56,060 nucleotides of DNA from Marivita sp. (GCF_020055675.1 NZ_JAIPUS010000023.1:1-56060); one strand, 5' to 3'. Positions 37,209 to 47,287 are shown, numbered from the stretch's first letter. The notes: generated from the letters alone by a model not told the origin. Numbers and translations: made by a program.

Positions 37209-37766
37209 TCAGGCGCGGCCACCCTCCGAGGACAGCGCCAGGGGCGAAACGCCAAGCGTGCCCAGTGCGGCCTCCCATTTGTCGACGTCGGCCCGGTCAA
37301 ACACGATCTCGCGGCTTGCGTCGCAGATCAGCCAGCCGTTCTGCATGATTTCTTCCTCAAGCTGCCCCGGCCCCCAACCGGCATAGCCCAACACGATCAG
37401 CCGTTTTTCCGGCCCGCCACCGCTGGCAATGTTTTCCAGCACATCGAGCGTTGCGGTCATGGCAAAATCGTCATCGACGAAAAGTGTTGTCATCTCGGAC
37501 TCGAAATCCGTCGAATGCAGGACAAACCCGCGACCAAGCTCCACCGGGCCGCCAAAATGCACGTTGATGCCTGTCAGATCCGCGGTGTTCTCGATCGACA
37601 ACTGGTCGATCAACGCCTGAAAACTCACATCGGCCGAGGGTTTGTTCACAATGAGCCCCATCGATCCATCCTCGGAATGGGCGCAGACATAGATCAGGCT
37701 ATGCTCGAACCGCGGGTCGGGCATCCCGGGCATCGCGATCAGCAGGCGACCTGTCAGGTCGGTCAT
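37209..37766 (-). CDS. YqgE/AlgH family protein
   Basis: Protein of 185 aa from the ATG at 37766 (MTDLTGRLLIAMPGMPDPRF), the usual family start. Further blocks are YVCAHSEDGSMGLIVNKP, VHFGGPVELGRGFVLHS and VLGYAGWGPGQLEEEIMQNGWL. An earlier in-frame ATG at 37841 would add 25 residues not typical of the family. Function unknown. It is divergent from the DsbD-domain gene. Confidence 0.95.
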   Translation of the reverse strand: MTDLTGRLLIAMPGMPDPRFEHSLIYVCAHSEDGSMGLIVNKPSADVSFQALIDQLSIENTADLTGINVHFGGPVELGRGFVLHSTDFESEMTTLFVDDDFAMTATLDVLENIASGGGPEKRLIVLGYAGWGPGQLEEEIMQNGWLICDASREIVFDRADVDKWEAALGTLGVSPLALSSEGGRA

Positions 37767-37899
37767 GGGTTCGGGTCCAGTCACCTCCCAAACATGGACA
37801 GCCCCTTGCGGGGTTGCAAGGGCACACGGGCGGGGATGCATCACTGGATCGCCTGTTTGTGACTTTTCTTTGAGACCGAAAACCGCCATCACCTTGGAT

Positions 37900-38718
37900 A
37901 TGATGCAATTTCGCTTTGTCCTTTCTGTCCTGGCCCTGTCGCTTGGCCTTGTCTCCGGATCCTCGATTTCGGCCAGCGACACCACCGGCGTGTCCAGGGT
38001 CGAACTGCGCCCGGGGTGGCGCATGGACGACGGGACCCATATGGCCGCGCTGCACATCGTGCTGGACCCGGGATGGAAGACCTACTGGCGCGCGCCCGGC
38101 GATGCCGGCATTCCGCCGCAGCTCGATTGGCACGACTCGCGCAATATCGCCTCTGTCACCCCGATCTGGCCCAGCCCGGTGGTGTTCTTCGAACAGGGCA
38201 TGCGGTCAATCGGCTATCTGCGCGAGGTGATCATCCCCCTGCGCCTGACACCCGATACCGCAGACGCCGGCATGGTGCTGGAGGGCAACCTGCAGATCGG
38301 CATCTGCAAGGACATTTGCATCCCCGCCTCACTCAGCTTTGCCGCGGCTTTGCCAGCCACGCAGGCCCGCCCCGATCCCGTGATCGCCGCAGCCCTGGCC
38401 GACATGCCCTACACGGCGCAAGAGGCCGGGGTGCGCGCCGTGAGCTGCCGGATCGAGCCGGGCGCGAACGGCGGGCTCGTCCTGCACACGCGGATCGACA
38501 TGCCCTCTGCCGGCGGCACCGAATACGTGGTGGTCGAGGCGGGCAATCCGCATGTCTGGGTGGCCGAACCCGACAGCATGCGGGACGCCGATGCGCTACA
38601 TGCCAGCACGCGGCTGCTGCATGTCGAGGGCAAAAGCTTTGCGCTGGACCGCTCGAAGCTGCGGTTCACCGTGATCGGCGACAGACGCGCCGTCGATATT
38701 CGCGGCTGCACGCCCTGA
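37900..38718 (+). CDS. Secreted DsbD N-terminal (DsbC-type) domain protein
   Basis: Protein of 272 aa from the ATG pair at 37900/37903, with a signal peptide (VLSVLALSLGLVSGSSISA). It resembles the periplasmic sensor domain of DsbD/ScsB, including HIVLDPGWKTYWRAPGDAG and the redox pair CKDIC in QIGICKDICIPA. It has neither the transmembrane electron channel nor the C-terminal thioredoxin domain of full DsbD, so it must be re-reduced by another protein. It ends directly against the stop of the RND gene on the other strand. Confidence 0.9.
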   Translation: MMQFRFVLSVLALSLGLVSGSSISASDTTGVSRVELRPGWRMDDGTHMAALHIVLDPGWKTYWRAPGDAGIPPQLDWHDSRNIASVTPIWPSPVVFFEQGMRSIGYLREVIIPLRLTPDTADAGMVLEGNLQIGICKDICIPASLSFAAALPATQARPDPVIAAALADMPYTAQEAGVRAVSCRIEPGANGGLVLHTRIDMPSAGGTEYVVVEAGNPHVWVAEPDSMRDADALHASTRLLHVEGKSFALDRSKLRFTVIGDRRAVDIRGCTP

Positions 38719-41700
38719 TCACACGGCCGCGTTGCGCCGTCGCGAGAGACCCAGCGCAATGATCGCCAAAACGTAGACAGCCAAACAGATCAGCGCCGCG
38801 CCAAGGACAAAAAGCCCAAGGATCGTGCCCAGTGCAATCTCACCGCCCAGCGCCTTGCCCGCCAACGCGGCACTCAGCGTGGCGGGAAGTCCGCCGGTCA
38901 GGGCAAAAGCCCCCATGGTGGCCGCCAGCCAGCCGACGATCAACACACCGGCCAATCCGATTGCGGCCCGAACACCGGGGCGGCGGAATCTCAAACCGCG
39001 CCGCGCAGAGCGGGCAAGACGGCCGATATCGCTCTGGATCGCGACAAGGGACGGCACGATCAGCAGGACGAGGAACATCCCGAAGCCCAGCCCGTAGACC
39101 AGCGTGATCACCGTCGGTTTGAGGAACTGCGCCTGGCTCGATTGTTCATAAAGCAGCGGGATCAATCCCAGGACCGTGGTTGCCGTGGTCAGGAACACCG
39201 GCCGCAGCCTGTCGGCCGCACCGTCGATGATCGATGGCACAAGCCCGCGATCTTGCGCCTGTTCGTCGATGGTTGTGACCAGAACGATGGAGTCGTTGAT
39301 GATGATCCCGGTCATCCCGAGCAGGCCGACAACCGTGAACATGCTCAATGGCACATCCCATTGCGCATGGCCGTAGATCGTACCGACCAGCCCGAACGGG
39401 ATCACCGCCATGACAACCATGGGCCGCGTCCAGCTTGCGAACACCCACGACAGCACGAGGTAGATTGCCAGCAGTGACAGGATCAGACCGGTGCGCGCAT
39501 CATTGAGGAATTCCCCCTCCTGCTCGCTCAGACCGGACAGGCGGTAGTCGACCTGCCGTTCGCTGGCAATGGTGGGCAGGATCTCGGTTTCGAGCGCCAG
39601 CATGATGTCATTGGCGCGGGCCGGATCGTCTTCGGAAATATCGCCCGTGACGGAAATCAGGCGAATCCCGTTTTCGCGCCGGACGGTGGAAAACCCGGTC
39701 CGCCGCTCCACGCTGACGATATCGGCAAGCTGGACATATGCGCCGCCCGGGGTCCGCATCTGCGTGCGTTCAAGGAAATCCGCGGTCAATTCACCGGTGG
39801 GCAGTTCCACCCGGATCTCGGCGCTGCGCGGGCCGTCGGGATAGGTGGCCGCCTCGATCCCGCCAAGTCGCGCGCGCAGCACCCGGCCCAGGCCGTCGAT
39901 GGTAAAGCCCAGCGCCTTTCCCTGCGGCGTCAGTTCGAGGATCAGCTCTTGCTTGTCATAGGCCAGGTTGTCCTCGACCGCCGAGACCTCCGGGTAAGGC
40001 AACAGCGCTTTCTTGAGGTCTTCTGACGCTGCCTTCAGCGTCTCGGCATTCGCCCCGTAAAACTGCACATCAAGCGAATCGCTGGCCGGTCCGCTGCCCC
40101 AGCTGCGAAAGCTGATCGTCTCGACCAGAGGATGCCGCGGAACGCTGTCTTCCAGCTCGCTCACGAAAGCGCGGCTGGAGAAGGGCCGCAGGTCGGCATC
40201 GATCATCTCGATGGAAATACCGCCCAATTGGTCGGCATCCTTGGTGTCCGCACCCGAGATTCCGCGACCCGCATTGCCGCCGACCTCGGCGATGACATAG
40301 TCGATCGGGTTGACGCCATGTTCATCTTCGAAGGACTGCGCCACGTCCTCGACCGAGCGTTGGAAGATGCGCATCATTTCGAACGTATCCGCGCGGGTGG
40401 CGCCCGGTGCCATTGCGAAATTGCCGGTGACAGAGCTTTGTTCGGGCGAATTGAAGAACCGCCACTGAACATCGCCCCGGATGAACAGCGCCGCCTGTGA
40501 GGCCAGGAGCAGAACCGCCCCGGCCAGGACCGCGTAGCGCGCCTGGATCACCCGCGCCATAAAGGGACGGAACAGGGTTTCCCGCACCCAGCGGAAGCCC
40601 CTGTTCACCACGCGCGACGGCATGTCGTACCAGTGTTCCTTCGCGCTATGGGCAATCGCGTGGGCCATGTGGTTGGGCAGGATCAGGAAACACTCGATCA
40701 AAGACGCCGTCAGCACCGCGATCACCGTGAAGGGAATGTCCGAGATCAGGTCCCCGAACCGCCCGCCGATGATGACAAGGCCATAAAAGGCAATGATCGT
40801 CGTCAAGGTGGCAGAAAACACCGGCAATGCCATTCGCTGCGCCGCGCGTTCTGCTGCCTCGATCGGGGTCAGACCAGTGCGCGCTAGGTGATCGGCGTGT
40901 TCGCCGACCACGATGGCATCATCGACAACGATCCCCAGCGTGATGATCAGGGCAAACAGCGAGATCATGTTGATCGTGATCCCCGCCATGTACATCAGCG
41001 CGATCGCCGCCAGCAGCGCAGCGGGAATCCCGGCCGCCACCCAGAACGCGGTGCGCACATTCAGGAAAAGAAAGAGCAGCATCAAAACCAGCGCCAGGCC
41101 GGTCAGCGCATTGTCGGTCAGGATATCCAGCCGCCCCGAGATCAGCTCCGCCCGCGTGCGGATCAGGTCGACGCTCACACCCTCGGGCAGCGACGCCTCG
41201 AACTCGGCGGCCACCTCCTCGACCCTGCGCTGAATGGCGATGGCATCGCCCTGTGCGCTGCGATCCACTCGGATCGAGATGGCGGGATCCTCGCCCACGA
41301 AATAGCTGCGTTCGCGGTCTATCCCTTCGATCAGGATGGTGGCCACATCGCCGACACTCAGGGTCGATCCGTCCGGGTTGGATCGCAGAACGATATCGGC
41401 AATCTGGTCCGCGCTGCGCTTTTCGACACCGGTGCGCACCCGCGTGTTCGCGGTGCCGACATCGCCGGCCGGATCGGTATCGACCTCCTGCGCGATGGCT
41501 TCGGCAATCTCGGCCATCGTGATGTCAAAGGCGATCAGGTTGGCCGACGGCACCTCGACCACGGTGCGCGGCGCCGAAAGCCCCCGGATCGTGGTCCGCG
41601 TGACCCCTTCGGCAAAAAGCCGCGTGCTCAGCTCATCGGCAAAGCGGGCAAGCTGATCCACGCCAACCGGCCCGGTGATCACCAGGTCTGTCACCCGGTC

Positions 41701-42126
41701 GCGCCAGCCGCCGCGCCGGACCACCGGGTCTTCGGCATCGGCGGGCAAGGTTGTCACCCCGTCGATCGCCTGCTGGACATCGTCAGCCGCGCGCGACATG
41801 TCCCAATCGGGTTCGAATTCGAGCCGGATGCTCGCCCGCCCCTCGCGCGAGGACGCTTGCGAACTTTCGACGCCCTCGACCGCCAGAACCGCGGGTTCCA
41901 GCACCTGCACGATGCCCCGGTCGACATCCTCGGCGCCTGCGCCCTCCCAGACGACGGACACATCCACGTCATCGACCACGACATCGGGAAAGAACTGCGC
42001 CCGCATGTTCGGGATCGAAAACGCGCCTGCCGCGATCAGGATGACCAGCAGCAGGTTGGCCACCGTCCGGTGGCGCACGAAATAGCTCAGGATCCCGCTG
42101 GCCCGTCCGGGAAGCGCGCGTGCCAT
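38719..42126 (-). CDS. RND efflux transporter permease
   Basis: Inner-membrane proton-driven pump of 1135 aa, AcrB/HAE-1-like. The first helix is VRHRTVANLLLVILIAAGAFS. Helix 4 carries the proton-relay acids in FALIITLGIVVDDAIVVGEHAD. The later GMTGIIINDSIVLVTTID and PVFLTTATTVLGLIPLL blocks are conserved. The pump core ends near residue 1040 (VPSLVAIQSDIGRLARSARR), and a further ~90 residues add two or three extra hydrophobic segments before the C-terminus. It is paired with the adaptor gene three bases upstream; no outer-membrane channel gene is adjacent. Substrate unknown. Confidence 0.95.
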   Translation of the reverse strand: MARALPGRASGILSYFVRHRTVANLLLVILIAAGAFSIPNMRAQFFPDVVVDDVDVSVVWEGAGAEDVDRGIVQVLEPAVLAVEGVESSQASSREGRASIRLEFEPDWDMSRAADDVQQAIDGVTTLPADAEDPVVRRGGWRDRVTDLVITGPVGVDQLARFADELSTRLFAEGVTRTTIRGLSAPRTVVEVPSANLIAFDITMAEIAEAIAQEVDTDPAGDVGTANTRVRTGVEKRSADQIADIVLRSNPDGSTLSVGDVATILIEGIDRERSYFVGEDPAISIRVDRSAQGDAIAIQRRVEEVAAEFEASLPEGVSVDLIRTRAELISGRLDILTDNALTGLALVLMLLFLFLNVRTAFWVAAGIPAALLAAIALMYMAGITINMISLFALIITLGIVVDDAIVVGEHADHLARTGLTPIEAAERAAQRMALPVFSATLTTIIAFYGLVIIGGRFGDLISDIPFTVIAVLTASLIECFLILPNHMAHAIAHSAKEHWYDMPSRVVNRGFRWVRETLFRPFMARVIQARYAVLAGAVLLLASQAALFIRGDVQWRFFNSPEQSSVTGNFAMAPGATRADTFEMMRIFQRSVEDVAQSFEDEHGVNPIDYVIAEVGGNAGRGISGADTKDADQLGGISIEMIDADLRPFSSRAFVSELEDSVPRHPLVETISFRSWGSGPASDSLDVQFYGANAETLKAASEDLKKALLPYPEVSAVEDNLAYDKQELILELTPQGKALGFTIDGLGRVLRARLGGIEAATYPDGPRSAEIRVELPTGELTADFLERTQMRTPGGAYVQLADIVSVERRTGFSTVRRENGIRLISVTGDISEDDPARANDIMLALETEILPTIASERQVDYRLSGLSEQEGEFLNDARTGLILSLLAIYLVLSWVFASWTRPMVVMAVIPFGLVGTIYGHAQWDVPLSMFTVVGLLGMTGIIINDSIVLVTTIDEQAQDRGLVPSIIDGAADRLRPVFLTTATTVLGLIPLLYEQSSQAQFLKPTVITLVYGLGFGMFLVLLIVPSLVAIQSDIGRLARSARRGLRFRRPGVRAAIGLAGVLIVGWLAATMGAFALTGGLPATLSAALAGKALGGEIALGTILGLFVLGAALICLAVYVLAIIALGLSRRRNAAV

Positions 42127-42129
42127 CGG

Positions 42130-43596
42130 TTACCCTCCCATCCGGGATTCGATCCGCTGGACCACCCGCGCCGGGACACTGCCTTGCGACAACTGGTCAA
42201 GGAGGCGCTGCCGGGCCGCCTCGGGCATACCCGTGTTGGCCTGCACAAAGGCAGTCAGCCGCGCGCGCCGTTCCTCGGTCAACTCGACCATGTCGGGAGA
42301 CTCGGTTTCCGCCGTACCGTTTTGGCGCAGGGGCCGCACCTTGATGCCCGCCCCCAGAAGCGGCGTGCGTTCCGCCACGACCTCGCGCCCGCGCAGGTTC
42401 TCTGCCCGGACCAGCACATCATCGCCCTGTCGCCGCAGCAAATCGACCGAAACAACGTCCAGCCGGTCTTCCTCGGCCAGCACGAGCACCTCGCCTGCGG
42501 CATTCAACGCTGTGGCCGGAAGCCGCGCCACCCGGTCGAGCGCTGGTTCATCAATCTGCACCGTCACGAAATCGCCGGGGCGAAAACCGGCCGCGCTGTC
42601 CAGAGTGGCGAACAAAAGACGCCCGGTCTGACCCTCACCCACGGCGGCCCCGGCGCGGATCAACGTGCCTTGCGCGTTCAGGTTCGTGCCAAAGACGTCC
42701 AGAACCACACGCACATCGGCGGTCCGAAGCGTGCCGTTTTCGGTCAGAAGGCGCGCGAATTGCTGGGTCGAAAGCCGGAAGGCCACTTCGAGCGCATCTG
42801 CATCGATCAGGCGGGCCAATTGTTCGTTGGACGACACCAGCCGCCCCTGCACCACGGAGACATCCGCAAGCGTGCCGGAGAACCCGGCGGTGATCACCGT
42901 ATCATCCAGCCGCCGCTGCGCCTCGGCCTCGGCAATCCGGGCACGGGACAATCGCGTGGCGGCCTGATCGATCCGCGCTTCGGCCTGCGCGATCGCCTGC
43001 CGCAGCGACAGAACCGCTTGCCGCGCCTGCCCTGCTGCCAGTTCGGCCACCTCGACCGCGGCCGCCGTGCCAACGCCACGCTCTTCCAGATCGCGTTGCC
43101 GCTGGAACGCGCGGTCCCGCAAGTCGGCCTGATCCTGCGCGGCGGCCAATTCGTCCCGTGCCAGAACCAGCGCGCGCTCTGCCTCGCGCTGTTCGGCCTC
43201 GGCATCGACGATGTCGCTTTGCACCCGCTGCAGGACAGACTCCGCATCGGTTGGGTCCAGCCGCGCCAACACCTGGCCTTCTGTCACCGTTCCGCCTTCG
43301 ACGAACTCGGGCGCGATCTCGATGACCCGCCCCGTGACGGCGGTTCTGATTTCCAGCGTGCGGCGACTTTCGATCTCACCAAAGGCGGTGATGACAGGCG
43401 TGATCGTCTCGAACTCGGCCGGAACCACATTCACGGCGAACACCCGTTCGCTTTGTTCGAACGACCGCGGTTCCTGCGCCATACGGTCCTGCACGGCGTC
43501 GCGCACCTGCACGCCGGCAAAGGCCAACAGCCCAAGCGTCACAGCCATCAAAAAGAGTCCCGTCAGGCTCCGGCGCAAAAACCGCATCCGCGACAA
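42130..43596 (-). CDS. RND efflux periplasmic adaptor (HlyD/MFP family)
   Basis: Protein of 488 aa: an N-terminal anchor helix (LTGLFLMAVTLGLLAFAG), a lipoyl half-motif (VTGRVIEIAPEFVEGGTVTEGQVLARLDP in two parts), a long alpha-helical hairpin rich in Ala/Gln/Glu (about residues 125-215), and a beta-barrel with FSGTLADVSVVQGRLV. A C-terminal ~70 residues includes a helical PEAARQRLLDQLSQG tail. It is upstream of and nearly contiguous with the permease gene. Starts at 43596 or 43587 are both possible. Confidence 0.94.
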   Translation of the reverse strand: MSRMRFLRRSLTGLFLMAVTLGLLAFAGVQVRDAVQDRMAQEPRSFEQSERVFAVNVVPAEFETITPVITAFGEIESRRTLEIRTAVTGRVIEIAPEFVEGGTVTEGQVLARLDPTDAESVLQRVQSDIVDAEAEQREAERALVLARDELAAAQDQADLRDRAFQRQRDLEERGVGTAAAVEVAELAAGQARQAVLSLRQAIAQAEARIDQAATRLSRARIAEAEAQRRLDDTVITAGFSGTLADVSVVQGRLVSSNEQLARLIDADALEVAFRLSTQQFARLLTENGTLRTADVRVVLDVFGTNLNAQGTLIRAGAAVGEGQTGRLLFATLDSAAGFRPGDFVTVQIDEPALDRVARLPATALNAAGEVLVLAEEDRLDVVSVDLLRRQGDDVLVRAENLRGREVVAERTPLLGAGIKVRPLRQNGTAETESPDMVELTEERRARLTAFVQANTGMPEAARQRLLDQLSQGSVPARVVQRIESRMGG

Positions 43597-43681
43597 TCCT
43601 TGTCCTCAAGTCCCGACCTTACAGATAGTCGGAATTGAATGTTTTCCAATAACACGTCTTGTCCTTACACGGGACGGCGCA

Positions 43682-44224
43682 TCATTTCCGTCGCAAATGT
43701 TCATCCAGTCGCGGTAAAATCTCGACAAAGTTACAAGGCCGGTGCCGATAATCCAATTGAAGCCTCAGGATCTCGTCCCACGCATCCTTGCAGGCTCCCG
43801 GACTGCCGGGCAGGGCAAAGAGGTAAGTGCCGTTGCACACACCCCCGGTTGCCCGGCTCTGGACCGCGCTGGTGCCGATCTTCTGGAACGACACCATGGT
43901 GAACACCGTGCCGAACGCGTCGATCTCCTTGTCATAGACATCCCTGTGCGCCTCGACCGTGACATCCCGCCCGGTCAGGCCGGTGCCACCTGTCGAGATC
44001 ACGACATCGATATCCGGCTGATCGCACCAGGCGCGCAGCTGCTCTGCGATCTGGTCGCGTTCATCCGCTACGATCTTGCGATCCGCCAAGATGTGCCCGG
44101 CGCCGTCTATCCGTCCCACAAGCGTGTCTCCGGATCGGTCCTGGTCCAGCGACCGGGTGTCACTGACCGTCAGAACGGCGATGCGGATCGGCAGGAAGTC
44201 CTTGCTGTCATCGATACGGGTCAT
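43682..44224 (-). CDS. moaB: Molybdenum cofactor biosynthesis protein MoaB
   Basis: Protein of 180 aa in the MoaB/Mog family. VISTGGTGLTGRDVT is the molybdopterin-binding SGGTG loop; IAVLTVSDTRSLDQDRSGDTL and ALPGSPGACKDAW are also conserved. MoaB/Mog proteins adenylate molybdopterin or support molybdenum insertion. It starts three bases after the uracil-DNA glycosylase gene on the same strand. Confidence 0.93.
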   Translation of the reverse strand: MTRIDDSKDFLPIRIAVLTVSDTRSLDQDRSGDTLVGRIDGAGHILADRKIVADERDQIAEQLRAWCDQPDIDVVISTGGTGLTGRDVTVEAHRDVYDKEIDAFGTVFTMVSFQKIGTSAVQSRATGGVCNGTYLFALPGSPGACKDAWDEILRLQLDYRHRPCNFVEILPRLDEHLRRK

Positions 44225-44227
44225 GGC

Positions 44228-45016
44228 TCAGGCTTTCATGTCCAGGCGCGCGCGCAGGTTCAGAAGATCGGCCCAGGCGTCGCGCTTGGCCGCCGGATTG
44301 CGCAACAGGTAGGCGGGGTGAAACATCGGCAGAACGGGCAGGCCCTCGGCTTCGGCCCAGGCGCCACGCAGCCGCGTGATGCCGCGCTTGCCCAGCAGCG
44401 CCTGGCAGGGGACGTTGCCCATCAAGACCAGGACATCCGGGTTGGCAAGCGCGATGTGCCGTTTCAAAAACGGCAGCATCATTGCCATTTCATCGGGTTT
44501 CGGATCGCGGTTCTGCGGCGGCCGCCAGGGCAGGACGTTGGTGATATAGACCGACTGCGCCCCTGCGCGGTCCCGGCCCAGTTCGATCGCCGCCAGCATC
44601 CGGTCCAGCAATTGCCCCGCACGGCCGACGAAGGGCTTGCCCATCCGGTCCTCGTCGCGCCCCGGCGCTTCGCCCACGATCATCACCCGTGCGCCCGCAA
44701 CCCCGTCGCAAAAGACAAGGTTGCGCGCGCCTTTGCGCAATTCGCAATGCGGGTAATCCGCCATCACGGCCTGCAACCGGGCCAGATCCTGCGCCCCTTG
44801 CGCCAAGGTCTCGGCCTCGGTCACCGGGTCGAAGGCCGATGCGGCAGACACCGGCTGTACGGCGGCCTGCGCGCCCTGGGCCACCCCGGCCTTGGGCGGC
44901 GGGGCAATCTGTTCAAAACGGTTGATGGGTGTGTCCGAGATCGTCTCGGTCACACCCATTTCAAGCTGCCAGTCCAGCGCGGCGCGGGCCGCGTGCCAGT
45001 CGATCTGCGAATCCAT
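44228..45016 (-). CDS. Uracil-DNA glycosylase, family 4-like (Fe-S ligands not conserved)
   Basis: Protein of 262 aa. Motif [18 protein letters not shown], the block [12 protein letters not shown], and motif B FHPAYLLR place it in the UDG family 4 fold. It should remove uracil from DNA. Of the four cysteines that hold the [4Fe-4S] cluster in thermophilic family 4 enzymes, only the first position (HCELRK) is kept; the others read R, W (in LPWRPPQN) and M (in MAMMLPF). The first ~80 residues are a low-similarity, Ala/Pro-rich extension. It forms an operon with moaB. Confidence 0.9.
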   Translation of the reverse strand: MDSQIDWHAARAALDWQLEMGVTETISDTPINRFEQIAPPPKAGVAQGAQAAVQPVSAASAFDPVTEAETLAQGAQDLARLQAVMADYPHCELRKGARNLVFCDGVAGARVMIVGEAPGRDEDRMGKPFVGRAGQLLDRMLAAIELGRDRAGAQSVYITNVLPWRPPQNRDPKPDEMAMMLPFLKRHIALANPDVLVLMGNVPCQALLGKRGITRLRGAWAEAEGLPVLPMFHPAYLLRNPAAKRDAWADLLNLRARLDMKA

Positions 45017-45086
45017 GTCCGCAACCTACCCCGCGACCCAAGCCGACAAAAGCACCGATCACGTCCCGTCGCCGGGCACCCGTGCA

Positions 45087-45569
45087 TTACAGCGGCGGGA
45101 ACTGTCCGGGATAGCGTTTCCAGTTCGGCAGGACGACCGGATGCGCTGCCCCTGTCGGCGCGCCGCGGCGTATCTCCGGCGCATGCGCCTGTGGCGCGCT
45201 CCCGCGCGCCCCGCGCATGCAGCCCTGTTCGGCCATCGCCTTGCTGAGCGCGTCGTAATGCCCGCGCGCCGTGGCCAGTTGCGACGACATATCGACACTG
45301 ATCGGCAGGGCAAAGATCGCGGGCCAGAAGATCAACGAATAGCTGAAGAAAACCGTGTCCGATTGTGCCGCCATGCGTTGCTCTTGCGTCACGTCCTTGA
45401 CGTATCCCGCCAGCATCACGCGTTCGTCATACAACTCTTGGCAAGTCGCACCGCGATACACGATGCTCGGAATATAGGTTGCCGGCACACGCTGCGCTTG
45501 TTCTGCACAGCCACTCAGAAAGAGCCCGCCTCCCAACAGAAGGGCGGCAAAAAAGCTTTTGAATTTCAT
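45087..45569 (-). CDS. Hypothetical lipoprotein
   Basis: Protein of 160 aa from the ATG at 45569, with GGGGAAATA upstream. The signal peptide [12 protein letters not shown] ends in the lipobox LSGC, so it should be lipid-anchored in an outer or inner membrane. A short hydrophobic segment ([15 protein letters not shown]) lies in mid-protein and resembles glycine-zipper or membrane-inserting lipoproteins. The tail is Ala/Pro/Arg-rich. No family recognised. Confidence 0.8.
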   Translation of the reverse strand: MKFKSFFAALLLGGGLFLSGCAEQAQRVPATYIPSIVYRGATCQELYDERVMLAGYVKDVTQEQRMAAQSDTVFFSYSLIFWPAIFALPISVDMSSQLATARGHYDALSKAMAEQGCMRGARGSAPQAHAPEIRRGAPTGAAHPVVLPNWKRYPGQFPPL

Positions 45570-45702
45570 TATTTCCCCACAGATGTATTGGGACCAGCCG
45601 TAAATAGACACCGGCAACGCGTCAACCATAAGGCGAAGTCTTTTTTATTAAACCCCCAACATATAGTGGCCCGGCCAATTCACGCCGCCGCAATCCCGCG
45701 TC

Positions 45703-45731
45703 TTGCTGGACCTGTCCACGCTGCCTATAAG
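45703..45731 (+). promoter_or_regulatory. Putative sigma-70-type promoter for pyrB
   Basis: TTGCTG at 45703-45708 and TATAAG at 45726-45731 are separated by 17 bases and lie about 28 bases before the pyrB ATG. An AGGGGG ribosome site follows at about 45742-45747. The match is good for an alphaproteobacterium but unproven. Confidence 0.45.
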
Positions 45732-45758
45732 CATCGCAAACAGGGGGCTTTTCAGACG

Positions 45759-46721
45759 ATGTCATTCTCACACCGCCATCTTCTCGGAATAGAAGCCTTG
45801 CGCCCGGACGAGATTTCAACCCTGCTCGACCTGTCCGACACCTATGCCGAACGAAACCGCACGCGCACATCCTGCACGGAGGTGTTGGCCGGCATGACGC
45901 AGATCAACATGTTCTTCGAAAGCTCGACCCGCACGCTGGCCAGCTTCGAACTGGCGGGCAAGCGGCTCGGGGCGGGCGTGATGAACATGGCGATGCAGGC
46001 GTCCTCGCTGAAAAAGGGGGAAACCCTGATCGACACCGCGCTGACGTTGAACGCGATGCGGCCCGATCTTCTGGTCGTGCGGCACCCCCATTCCGGGGCG
46101 GTCGACCTGCTGAGCCAGAAGGTCGATTGCGCTGTTCTGAATGCGGGGGACGGGCGGCACGAACATCCGACGCAGGCGCTGCTTGATGCGCTGACGATCC
46201 GCCGCGCCAAAGGGCGGCTGCACAGGCTGTCCATCGCGATTTGCGGAGATATCGCACATAGCCGCGTCGCCCGGTCGAACATCATGCTTCTGGGCAAGAT
46301 GGAAAACCGCGTGCGCCTTGTCGGTCCGCAGACGCTCATGCCGTCCGGGATCGAAGACTTCGGTGTCGAGGTGTTCGAAGACATGCGTGAAGGGCTGCGC
46401 GATGTGGACGTGGTGATGATGCTGCGGCTTCAGAAAGAACGCATGGATGGCGGTTTCATTCCGTCTGAACGCGAATACTACCACCGCTACGGGCTCGATG
46501 CCGAAAAGCTGGGCTATGCCAGGGACGATGCCATCGTCATGCATCCCGGCCCGATGAACCGCGGCGTCGAGATTGACGGCACGCTGGCCGACGACATCAA
46601 CCGGTCGGTGATTCAAGAACAGGTGGAAATGGGCGTCGCCGTGCGTATGGCGGCGATGGACCTACTGGCGCAATCGCTCAGGGTCCGGCGCGCGGCGCAG
46701 GACGTAAGCGTGATGGCATGA
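45759..46721 (+). CDS. pyrB: Aspartate carbamoyltransferase catalytic subunit
   Basis: Protein of 320 aa from the ATG at 45759. It catalyses carbamoyl phosphate plus aspartate to carbamoyl aspartate in de novo pyrimidine synthesis. The carbamoyl-phosphate motif is in [32 protein letters not shown] and [13 protein letters not shown] are diagnostic. It heads a compact operon with two small genes, a dihydroorotase-like gene and plsY. A regulatory PyrI is not seen. Confidence 0.97.
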   Translation: MSFSHRHLLGIEALRPDEISTLLDLSDTYAERNRTRTSCTEVLAGMTQINMFFESSTRTLASFELAGKRLGAGVMNMAMQASSLKKGETLIDTALTLNAMRPDLLVVRHPHSGAVDLLSQKVDCAVLNAGDGRHEHPTQALLDALTIRRAKGRLHRLSIAICGDIAHSRVARSNIMLLGKMENRVRLVGPQTLMPSGIEDFGVEVFEDMREGLRDVDVVMMLRLQKERMDGGFIPSEREYYHRYGLDAEKLGYARDDAIVMHPGPMNRGVEIDGTLADDINRSVIQEQVEMGVAVRMAAMDLLAQSLRVRRAAQDVSVMA

Positions 46722-47266
46722 GAACCTCCATGCACATCAAAGGCAGCGAACGCGGCGTGGTGCGGGTGTTTCACATCGACCTGCCCCGCGAAGCGATGGA
46801 ACGCTTCACCACCCAGGCCGGGACCGGCGAATGGCCCCTGCAATACGCGCTTGGCGCAACCTCCCTCCGCGCCGCCTTTGTCGATGTGATCGACATCCGC
46901 GACCTGGGAGAGATGCCGCTGTCGCAATACCTTGCCACGGCGCATGACATCACCGGTTCGGAGTTCGAAAAGATGCGCGCCCAGCTCGACGCGCTCACCG
47001 GTTTTGCCCTTGTCCTGCCCTCTCAGGCCTTCAACCAGACGGAACAGGATCTGACCATCTCCAGTCCGCTGCGCTGGATGGGGACCTTCAACGAACCGCA
47101 AGCTGCGACCATCGCGGCCCCGATCCACACCGAATCGGCCAAGGGCGTGGGTGGCGGAGCCTCCGCCCCGGCGCCGGGAACGAACACCTCGGTGGTGATT
47201 TTGGTGCTTGTGCTCTTTGGTCTCGTCGCAGGTGGCATCATCCTTGCCAAGGTCCTGCTCAACTGA
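46718..47266 (+). CDS. Conserved hypothetical tail-anchored protein linked to pyrB
   Basis: Protein of 182 aa whose ATG overlaps the pyrB stop by four bases. The first ~130 residues are soluble ([20 protein letters not shown]...), followed by a Gly/Ala/Pro linker and one C-terminal membrane helix ([25 protein letters not shown]). This is typical of a tail-anchored protein. I recognise no domain. Its place between pyrB and the dihydroorotase-like gene suggests a membrane-associated role for the pathway enzymes or simple co-expression. Confidence 0.85.
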   Translation: MRTSMHIKGSERGVVRVFHIDLPREAMERFTTQAGTGEWPLQYALGATSLRAAFVDVIDIRDLGEMPLSQYLATAHDITGSEFEKMRAQLDALTGFALVLPSQAFNQTEQDLTISSPLRWMGTFNEPQAATIAAPIHTESAKGVGGGASAPAPGTNTSVVILVLVLFGLVAGGIILAKVLLN

Positions 47267-47287
47267 ACCGTATTGCCAAAGGCCCGT

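Noticed and set aside
40888-43638. 916-codon plus-strand open frame over the RND genes
   Set aside because: Antisense shadow of the adaptor and permease genes; no protein family signal.
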